Shown here: positions 1-4,354 of the stretch, piece by piece
Position numbering within the stretch: the first letter of the stretch is position 1
Layout: every line of letters begins with the position of its first letter
From: Acidobacteriota bacterium
GTDB lineage: Bacteria; Acidobacteriota; Vicinamibacteria; Vicinamibacterales; UBA8438
NCBI GenBank assembly: GCA_005778315.1
Contig: SXOW01000485.1
Span: 1-10,221, forward strand
DNA: 10,221 bases
Direction of reading: 5' to 3'
Notes under the pieces: model-generated
Databases searched by the model: none
Told to the model about the DNA's origin: nothing
The model's input: only the letters and a program-made list of their open reading frames with translations
Position numbers and translations under genes: made by a program

Positions 1-330
1 CGGCTCGCTCCCGAGTTCATGTCGGAGCTTCTCTCGGGCCGCCTCCAGCTCTCGACGCGCGCGCCGGACACCACGCGGCCAGGCGTCCCGTCTGAGGGCG
101 TCGATCATCGCTCCCCGCACTCGTCGCTCGGCGAAGGTCTCGAATTTGATACCGCGCTTCTCATCAAAACGGTTGGCTGCGTCAATCAGGCCGATCATGC
201 CGTCCTGGACGAGGTCACCGAGATCTATCGAGTGCGGCATCGACGCCGCCATCCGCCGCGCGAGTGCCTCAACAAAGGGCACACCATTCGTGACGCGGTC
301 TTGGTCGTTGCTGAGTGCCTGAACTGCCAT
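1..330 (-). CDS. fliA: FliA/WhiG-family RNA polymerase sigma factor (N-terminal part, runs off left edge)
   Basis: The visible 110 residues are the start of a group-3 sigma-70-family factor, which binds core RNA polymerase and directs it to a dedicated promoter set, in many bacteria the late flagellar genes. There is no region 1. Region 2 occupies about residues 17-90: SIDLGDLVQDGMIGLIDA (core binding), then RFDEKRGIKFETFAERRVRG, then GAMIDALRRDAWPRGVRR. The RGAMIDxLRxxxWPRxxRR signature is typical of FliA/WhiG rather than RpoD or ECF factors. Regions 3 and 4 lie outside the window. The ATG at 330 is supported by a GGAGG nine bases upstream. A sigma-54 promoter lies about 72-86 bases upstream of the ATG, so this sigma factor is probably itself under sigma-54 control. 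Whether it serves motility cannot be told here, because no flagellar gene is in view. Confidence 0.85.
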   Translation of the reverse strand, partial: MAVQALSNDQDRVTNGVPFVEALARRMAASMPHSIDLGDLVQDGMIGLIDAANRFDEKRGIKFETFAERRVRGAMIDALRRDAWPRGVRRARRELEAAREKLRHELGSEP

Positions 331-361
331 CGGTCTTTGCCTCCGAAAATCTGGGCTGGGT

Positions 362-375
362 GTCCAAACCTGGAC
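362..375. repeat. Inverted repeat in the leader of the FliA-like gene
   Basis: GTCCA-AACC-TGGAC has five-base arms and a four-base spacer. It lies between the sigma-54 promoter and the start codon, so it would be in the 5' leader of the mRNA. It could be an operator or a small RNA hairpin. The arms are short and chance occurrence is possible. Confidence 0.3.
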
Positions 376-401
376 GTTGCGCTACGCAGGAACCGGTAAT
401 C

Positions 402-416
402 GCAATCGCAGTGCCA
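402..416 (-). promoter_or_regulatory. Sigma-54 (-24/-12) promoter of the FliA-like gene
   Basis: Read on the minus strand this is TGGCACTGCGATTGC. It matches the sigma-54 consensus TGGCAC-N5-TTGC, with the invariant GG and GC dinucleotides exactly ten bases apart. Transcription would start near 391, giving a leader of about 60 bases before the ATG at 330. Sigma-54 promoters need an AAA+ activator, and one of the NtrC family is encoded at 1261-2679. That this particular activator acts here is inference. Confidence 0.8.
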
Positions 417-516
417 GAGCGGAAGGAGGCCCGACGCGTGGCCGTCAGAACGAGCTAGATAGCATCTAAAGTGCTGATAGAAAATAGCTTACAAAGAAAT
501 ATCGACTGAAGCATGT

Positions 517-530
517 GATACACGAGTATC
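517..530. promoter_or_regulatory. Inverted repeat, candidate upstream activator site
   Basis: GATAC-ACGA-GTATC has five-base arms and a four-base spacer. It lies roughly 100 bases upstream of the sigma-54 promoter at 402-416, the usual place for an enhancer site bound by NtrC-type activators. Its sequence differs from the TTGAC-type repeat at the regulator gene, so it could belong to another protein or be chance. Confidence 0.3.
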
Positions 531-558
531 GCGACCGAACCGAGCGATCGCCATAAAG

Positions 559-596
559 TTGACGCGTTGACGGCATCAATAGCCAAATTATTGACG
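559..596. promoter_or_regulatory. Cluster of three TTGACG boxes, candidate activator half-sites
   Basis: TTGACG occurs at 559-564, 567-572 and 591-596, all in the same direction and spaced by 8 and 24 bases. The last box sits in a TCAATA-N7-TATTGA inverted repeat (576-594 region). The same TTGAC/GTCAA half-site forms the inverted repeat at the start of the NtrC-like regulator gene. The cluster is about 145-195 bases upstream of the sigma-54 promoter, a workable enhancer distance. Binding is inferred, not shown. Confidence 0.35.
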
Positions 597-646
597 ATCG
601 CAAGGGGTGCGACTGAACGACCTGGCGGTGAAGCGAGGACTAGGGG

Positions 647-892
647 TTACTTCTCTTGGCAGCGCGCCTTGATGTGCCGAGCGGCGCTGATGGCCTCGAC
701 CGCGCTGCTGACGATCTGTGAGGCCCGAGAGGCGCTGGCGTCATCGGTGGACTTCGCCTCGAGTAACTCGGCGTTCGCCAGGATGATGCCGAGCTGGTTG
801 TTCAACCGATGAAAGAGCGCGCCGAGATCGGTCGGCTGGTCCATCTGTAGTGGATCCGGATACAGGTGCGGAAACGGGATCTGGCTGCGCAT
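647..892 (-). CDS. Mini histidine-kinase phosphoacceptor (DHp-only) protein
   Basis: The small protein has 81 residues from the ATG at 892, or 65 from the ATG at 844. The only recognisable element is a HisKA-like dimerisation and phosphoacceptor segment: LGALFHRLNNQLGIILANAELL, followed by a second amphipathic helix (ASQIVSSAVEAISAARHIKA). This resembles the kinase H-box, usually xHELNNPLxxILGxAELL, with candidate phosphoacceptor H28 in the 81-residue form. There is no sensor domain, no transmembrane segment and no ATP-binding domain, and none follows downstream. It ends right after the second helix. The gene starts 13 bases after the stop of the helix-turn-helix gene and is presumably cotranscribed with it. 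Neither start has a clear ribosome-binding site. It may be a phosphotransfer or docking partner of the divergent NtrC-like receiver, but that is inference; a simple structural or inhibitory role is also possible. Confidence 0.6.
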   Translation of the reverse strand: MRSQIPFPHLYPDPLQMDQPTDLGALFHRLNNQLGIILANAELLEAKSTDDASASRASQIVSSAVEAISAARHIKARCQEK

Positions 893-905
893 CGCTCGAG
901 CAGAC

Positions 906-1136
906 CTAGCGGCCCGCCTGAACGCCCGCAGCCTCGCTCGCGCCGGTGTCCGGTTCCCGCCACAACGTGTCGGCAAAGATGCGAACCGAACCGCCGGCTG
1001 TTCGAACGTACTCAACCTTGCCGCTTGCGATCCAGTTATAGATCGTGCGACGGCTGACGCCAACCAACTCACAAGCCTTGATGATCGAGATTGTTTTTCT
1101 ATCTACTATCATTCCTGGCGCTCGCATCTGACCCAC
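906..1136 (-). CDS. Excisionase/BldC-like helix-turn-helix DNA-binding protein
   Basis: A 76-residue protein made of one winged helix-turn-helix of the MerR/excisionase (HTH_17) type. Residues 17-38 form the helix-turn-helix (SIIKACELVGVSRRTIYNWI) and residues 39-60 the wing, with SGKVEYVRTAGGSVRI matching the usual SGKL...R..G..RI pattern. The tail is acidic and alanine-rich. It has no catalytic or effector domain, so it should act as a small DNA-binding regulator. BldC, AlpA and Xis are the nearest named relatives by pattern. The GTG at 1136 is preferred because GGAG lies six bases upstream; ATG codons at residues 4 and 9 are alternatives. The neighbouring genes are regulatory and there is no phage gene nearby, so a transcription regulator is likelier than a recombination factor. 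It is divergent from the NtrC-like gene and could control that shared intergenic region. Confidence 0.75.
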   Translation of the reverse strand: MGQMRAPGMIVDRKTISIIKACELVGVSRRTIYNWIASGKVEYVRTAGGSVRIFADTLWREPDTGASEAAGVQAGR

Positions 1137-1159
1137 CCCCTACTCCGAGTCCACAGCCG

Positions 1160-1171
1160 CTAGCACGCTAG
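1160..1171. repeat. Short palindrome upstream of the HTH gene, possible operator
   Basis: CTAGC-AC-GCTAG is a perfect twelve-base inverted repeat 24 bases upstream of the GTG start of the HTH gene, in the divergent intergenic region. It could be an operator for the HTH protein itself or for the NtrC-like regulator. Short palindromes also arise by chance. Confidence 0.25.
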
Positions 1172-1185
1172 GCGGGCTCGAAGAA

Positions 1186-1201
1186 TGGTATCGGCACGGC
1201 A
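1186..1201 (+). promoter_or_regulatory. Weak sigma-54-like element upstream of the response-regulator gene
   Basis: TGGTATCGGCACGGCA keeps the GG and GC dinucleotides ten bases apart and a TGGYA -24 box. Its -12 box (CGGCA) is poor compared with TTGCA. If used, it would place transcription start near 1212, upstream of the regulator. Much weaker than the element at 402-416. Confidence 0.2.
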
Positions 1202-1252
1202 CTTCGATGCCATTAGTCCGCCTGCCTCGAACTTGACCGCGTAGAACAGCGG

Positions 1253-1270
1253 GTGTCAAAATGTTGACAC
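1253..1270. promoter_or_regulatory. 18-bp inverted repeat at the start of the NtrC-like gene, candidate operator
   Basis: GTGTCAA-AATG-TTGACAC has perfect seven-base arms around a four-base spacer. A further TTGAC lies at 1233-1237. The repeat overlaps the ATG at 1261. It would be non-coding if translation really begins at the GTG at 1303, just ahead of the receiver domain. Its size and symmetry suit a dimeric Fis-type HTH such as that of the adjacent regulator, so autoregulation is a reasonable guess. Confidence 0.45.
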
Positions 1271-2679
1271 ACCGACGCGCCAGAACCCCCAGCAAGCAGC
1301 ACGTGGAAACGGACACACACCTACTCATCGTTGAGGATGAAGCTCCCCTCCGAGACGCGACGGCCGAGCGGCTCGCGGACCACGGCTATCAGGTAGTGGC
1401 GGTCGGCAGCGGCGAGGAGGCCCTCGAGCGGCTGAGCGAGTTCGCGTTCGATGTCGTGTTGACCGACCTGCGCTTGCCTGGCATTGACGGGCGCGAAGTA
1501 CTCGGTGCGGCGCTCGAACGCTATCCTGAAATTGTCGGCATCGTCATGACCGGCTTCGGCACCGTGAAGGATGCGGTCGAGGCCATCAAGCGCGGGGCGA
1601 CCGAGTTCATTACCAAGCCATTTCAGTTCGACCAGCTACTGCACGTGCTGGCTTCGGCGCTGGAGCAGCGCCGGCTCCGCTCCGAGAACGCGTATCTGCG
1701 GTCACAACTGGAGGAACGCTACCGGTTTGAGGGACTGGTGGGCCGAAGCCCGCAGATGCGGGCGCTGTTCGATCTCCTCGAGACCGTCGCCGACAGCTCC
1801 AGCACCGTCCTTATCCACGGCGAAACCGGCACCGGAAAAGAGCTGGCCGCGCGCGCGATTCACCACAACGGCCGTCGGCGCGCACACCGTTTCGTGGCCC
1901 TCAACTGCAGCGCCGTGCCCGAGACCCTGCTCGAGGCCGAACTCTTCGGACATGTACGCGGGGCCTACACCGGAGCGGTCGCGAACCGCGCTGGTCGTTT
2001 CGAAGTCGCAGACCGAGGCACACTCTTTCTCGACGAGATCGCAACCATGAACGTGGCGCTCCAGGCGAAGCTGCTGCGGGTGTTGCAGGAACGAGAACTG
2101 GAACGGCTCGGCGACTCCCGTACCATTAAGATTGATGTGCGGGTGGTGGCCGCGACGAATGCCGACCTCCCGCAATTGGTGAAGGACGGCCTCTTTCGGG
2201 AAGACCTCTTTTACCGACTGAATGTAATTCCTGTCTCGCTGCCACCCTTGCGGGAACGGCGCGAAGACATTCCGCTCCTGGTGCGGCACTTTGTCAGTCG
2301 GCTCTCGCAACAACAGGTGCCCCCGCGCGACATTACGGTGACCCAGGAGGCGATGCGTCGCCTGATGGCCTATCCCTGGCCTGGCAACATTCGGCAACTC
2401 GAAAACGCCGTCGAGCGCGCGCTGGCACTCGGTGGCGAGCGCACCCAGATTGATGTGGCGGATCTCCCACCCGAACTGCAGCCGGCGGCCGCCCGGGACC
2501 ATCCCGCCGGTGCTGTCCTTCCGGAGGGTGGGCTCGACCTGCCGGCCTATGTGGCGAACATCGAGCGCGACCTGATTTCCCAGGCGCTCGACGAGACCGA
2601 CGGCAACAAGCAGCGCGCCGCGCAGCTTCTAGGCCTGAAACGCACGACGTTGGTGGAAAAAGTGCGTCGGCTTCTTTGA
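1261..2679 (+). CDS. NtrC-family sigma-54-dependent response regulator
   Basis: A cytoplasmic two-component activator that, when phosphorylated, should oligomerise and use ATP to open sigma-54 polymerase promoters. Numbered from the ATG at 1261 (472 residues), the receiver covers about 20-135 with acidic pocket E25/D26, phosphoacceptor D69 (VVLTD), T97 and K119. The AAA+ domain covers about 158-400: Walker A GETGTGKE (187-194), sigma-54 contact loop GAYTGA (234-239), Walker B GTLFLDE (253-259) and arginine fingers near R313/R319 (LFREDLFYRL). A Fis-type HTH is at about 434-472. Length and order are normal for NtrC. The loop has tyrosine where GAFTGA is usual, a conservative natural variant. 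The start is uncertain: neither ATG 1261 nor GTG 1303 has a good ribosome-binding site, and the GTG begins just before the receiver. No full kinase is nearby. The target is unknown; the sigma-54 promoter at 402-416 is the obvious local candidate. Confidence 0.93.
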   Translation: MLTHRRARTPSKQHVETDTHLLIVEDEAPLRDATAERLADHGYQVVAVGSGEEALERLSEFAFDVVLTDLRLPGIDGREVLGAALERYPEIVGIVMTGFGTVKDAVEAIKRGATEFITKPFQFDQLLHVLASALEQRRLRSENAYLRSQLEERYRFEGLVGRSPQMRALFDLLETVADSSSTVLIHGETGTGKELAARAIHHNGRRRAHRFVALNCSAVPETLLEAELFGHVRGAYTGAVANRAGRFEVADRGTLFLDEIATMNVALQAKLLRVLQERELERLGDSRTIKIDVRVVAATNADLPQLVKDGLFREDLFYRLNVIPVSLPPLRERREDIPLLVRHFVSRLSQQQVPPRDITVTQEAMRRLMAYPWPGNIRQLENAVERALALGGERTQIDVADLPPELQPAAARDHPAGAVLPEGGLDLPAYVANIERDLISQALDETDGNKQRAAQLLGLKRTTLVEKVRRLL

Positions 2680-2683
2680 GTGT

Positions 2684-2702
2684 GGGCTCGGCGCCGAGAC
2701 CC
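2684..2702 (+). terminator. GC-rich hairpin after the response-regulator stop
   Basis: GGGCTCGGCGCCGAGACCC folds on the self-complementary CTCGGCGCCGAG core, extended by GGG/CCC with one bulged A. It begins five bases after the stop codon. No U-tract follows, so intrinsic termination is doubtful; it could still protect the 3' end or assist Rho-dependent termination between convergent units. Confidence 0.4.
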
Positions 2703-2756
2703 AGCCGTCATTCTCAGCCGTCCTCGATCCCCCGACGCTCACGTCCTGTGCCCGTC

Positions 2757-2927
2757 TCACTCATCCCACGCCTCGACAATCATCGCCTCGTCTTCGCGGG
2801 TCAGCTGGTGACGGTCGAAATCGCCGTAGATCTCAAAGCGGGCAAATCCGGCGGCCCGCAAGAGCAGCGCCATTTCGTGTTTGTAGATGTAGCGGAGGCT
2901 CATCTCGGATCGTGGACCGCGCCGTCG
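2757..2927 (-). pseudogene. C-terminal remnant of a SAM-dependent methyltransferase
   Basis: An open stretch of 56 codons ends with TGA at 2757-2759 and is closed upstream by an in-frame stop at 2928-2930. From the only ATG (2903) it reads MSLRYIYKHEMALLLRAAGF, then ARFEIYGDFDRHQLTRED, EAMIVEAWDE. The pattern RYIYxxEMxxLLxxAGF...YGDFDxxxLTxxDxxMIVxA is the recognisable C-terminal end of class I methyltransferases, where the last strands form. The SAM-binding half (GxGxG motif) is missing, and I saw no continuation in the other minus-strand frames up to the DUF1501 gene. It is therefore probably a decayed or truncated gene, or the residue of a deletion. A short functional protein is unlikely. 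Confidence 0.55.
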
Positions 2928-2933
2928 TCAAAC

Positions 2934-3029
2934 GGTGTGGGAAGGCGGTCGGATGATCCGTTCATGGTTGAGCCTGTTTGCGGCCGAACCCTTGCTACGA
3001 TCTCTTATGCCCTGGCGTGGGAAGGCGGT
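2934..3029. repeat. Pair of 16-bp imperfect direct repeats
   Basis: GGTGTGGGAAGGCGGT at 2934-2949 recurs as GGCGTGGGAAGGCGGT at 3014-3029, one mismatch, start to start 80 bases. The copies lie in the non-coding gap between the methyltransferase remnant and the DUF1501 stop. They could be the footprint of a duplication or deletion that removed the methyltransferase 5' part. Apart from these repeats, the hairpin at 2684-2702 and the remnant, I see nothing else in 2680-3061. Confidence 0.45.
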
Positions 3030-3061
3030 GCCGGGGTGCTGTCCGGACCGCGTCCCGATGC

Positions 3062-4321
3062 TCACGCGAACAATGGCAGTGACTCGAACGACCCTTTCAG
3101 AATAGACGCGGAGTCCTTGTGGCCGAGCCACTCCTCAATCATCGTCGCGTAGACGCGGCGGAAGTCGGTAGTCATCTTCAGGTTACCGTCGTCCAGATCC
3201 GTCAGGCTGGGGTGCTGGCCGTGGAGTCCGCCTTGGACGCCGCTGCCAATGACGAACATGGGGGTGGCGGTTCCGTGGTCGGTGCCGAGGCTGGCGTTCT
3301 CTTCGACGCGGCGGCCGAACTCGGTGAACATCATGATGGCGACGTCGTCGGCCCGGCCGATACGTTTCAGGTCTTCGACGAAGCCACGGACCGCATCGGC
3401 GGTATAGGTCAGCAGACGGGCGTGCGGGTCGGCTTGGTGCACGTGGGTATCGAACGAGTTGCCCTGGTAGCTGACGTAGTAGAGCCGGGTTGGCATGTCG
3501 GCGTTGATGAGCGCGGCCACGCGCCGCAGTTGTGGCGACAGCCCGCCGATACCGTAGTCGATGGGACTGCTGTAGCCGGCGGCCGCTTCACGCACGAAGG
3601 CCGAGCTTTCGACCGCGTTGGTCGCGGTGGCGGACAGGAACTCCAGCGTTGGATTGGCATCGGCACCTGGCGTGATGCTTTCAATCGCCTGCTTCTCCGC
3701 TTCAGACCCTTCGCGGTGGAAACTGCGGGGGTCGTTGAACACCAGCGGCTGGTGGTGACGCGCTTGCACGGCTAGCGACTGGCGCGTCCCGATGTTGACG
3801 ATCATGTTGCCTTGGGCGTCGTGGTCGTAGGCGCCGTCGGCGAGGCGGCCCAGCCATCCGAGCGGCTCGCCGCCGTTGGGCACCCCGGTATGCCAGAAGC
3901 CCATGGACGAGAAGTGGGACAGGCTGGGGTTGTCGTAGCCACACCCGTGGACGACTCCCATCATCCCTTCCTTATAGAGACGCTCGAATCCCACCATGGA
4001 GGGGTGCAACCCGTAGCCATCTTCAATCTTGATCGCTTCGGATTCGCGGATGCCGATGTTGGGACGAACGCGGTAGTACTCGTCGTTGCCGAACGGCACC
4101 ACCGTATTCAGGCCGTCGTTACCGCCTGAGAGCTCCACCACTACCAGAATCCGTTCTGGGTTGGCTTCCATGCTGGTGCCTCGCATGGCCTCGGCGGTCA
4201 AGGCCTGGGTCGTGCGGCTCAGCAACAGCGGGAGACCGGCGGTCACACCAACGCCGTAGAGTCCCTTGCGCAGAAAGTCCCGTCGCGAGCACCCGCAGTT
4301 CGTGAAATTGCGAATTGTCAT
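3062..4321 (-). CDS. DUF1501 family protein with Tat signal
   Basis: A 419-residue exported protein of the DUF1501 family, which has an alkaline-phosphatase/sulfatase-like fold and no settled reaction. The N-terminus has a twin-arginine signal: CSRRDFLRKG at 11-20 followed by a hydrophobic stretch to about 35, so export is probably folded via Tat. Family landmarks are VELSGGNDGLNTVVPF (62-77), HGCGYDNPSLSHFSSMGFWHTG (125-146), SFDTHVHQ (289-296), MFTEFGRRVEENASLGTDHG (331-350) and MFVIGSGVQGG (355-365). The Asp and His residues in these blocks are the likely metal or active-site positions. The ATG at 4321 has a GGGAG about nine bases upstream. It follows the DUF1800 gene by 33 bases, the standard partner arrangement, so the two are almost certainly cotranscribed. 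The substrate is unknown. Confidence 0.93.
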   Translation of the reverse strand: MTIRNFTNCGCSRRDFLRKGLYGVGVTAGLPLLLSRTTQALTAEAMRGTSMEANPERILVVVELSGGNDGLNTVVPFGNDEYYRVRPNIGIRESEAIKIEDGYGLHPSMVGFERLYKEGMMGVVHGCGYDNPSLSHFSSMGFWHTGVPNGGEPLGWLGRLADGAYDHDAQGNMIVNIGTRQSLAVQARHHQPLVFNDPRSFHREGSEAEKQAIESITPGADANPTLEFLSATATNAVESSAFVREAAAGYSSPIDYGIGGLSPQLRRVAALINADMPTRLYYVSYQGNSFDTHVHQADPHARLLTYTADAVRGFVEDLKRIGRADDVAIMMFTEFGRRVEENASLGTDHGTATPMFVIGSGVQGGLHGQHPSLTDLDDGNLKMTTDFRRVYATMIEEWLGHKDSASILKGSFESLPLFA

Positions 4322-4354
4322 GTTCTTCTCTCCCAGAAGGTCTGTGCCGGGTGG

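Larger units (their letters stand above)
331..646. other. Non-coding regulatory stretch upstream of the sigma-factor gene
   Basis: No convincing gene is seen on either strand. About 455-600 is noticeably more AT-rich than its surroundings. The stretch contains the sigma-54 promoter (402-416), an inverted repeat in the leader (362-375), an inverted repeat at 517-530 and three TTGACG boxes between 559 and 596. On the minus strand, downstream of the mini-kinase stop, I translated the continuing frame and found no N-box or DxGxG ATPase motif. The short kinase-like gene is therefore not simply a frameshifted long one. No clear terminator hairpin with a U-tract was seen for that gene. Confidence 0.6.

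Noticed and set aside
567..594. Plus-strand sigma-70-like promoter (TTGACG, 16 bases, TATTGA)
   Set aside because: The -10 box is poor and no plus-strand gene follows; the TTGACG boxes are better treated as possible activator sites.
1192..1212. Second sigma-54-like element on the minus strand (TGGCATCGAAGTGCC) upstream of the HTH gene
   Set aside because: The GG and GC dinucleotides are nine, not ten, bases apart, which sigma-54 does not tolerate well.
1702..2502. Minus-strand open frame of 266 codons
   Set aside because: Antisense to the AAA+ part of the NtrC-like gene, no domain recognised.
2676..3152. Plus-strand open frame of 158 codons after the response regulator
   Set aside because: No recognisable protein. 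The minus strand of the same segment reads as a methyltransferase C-terminus, which explains the openness.
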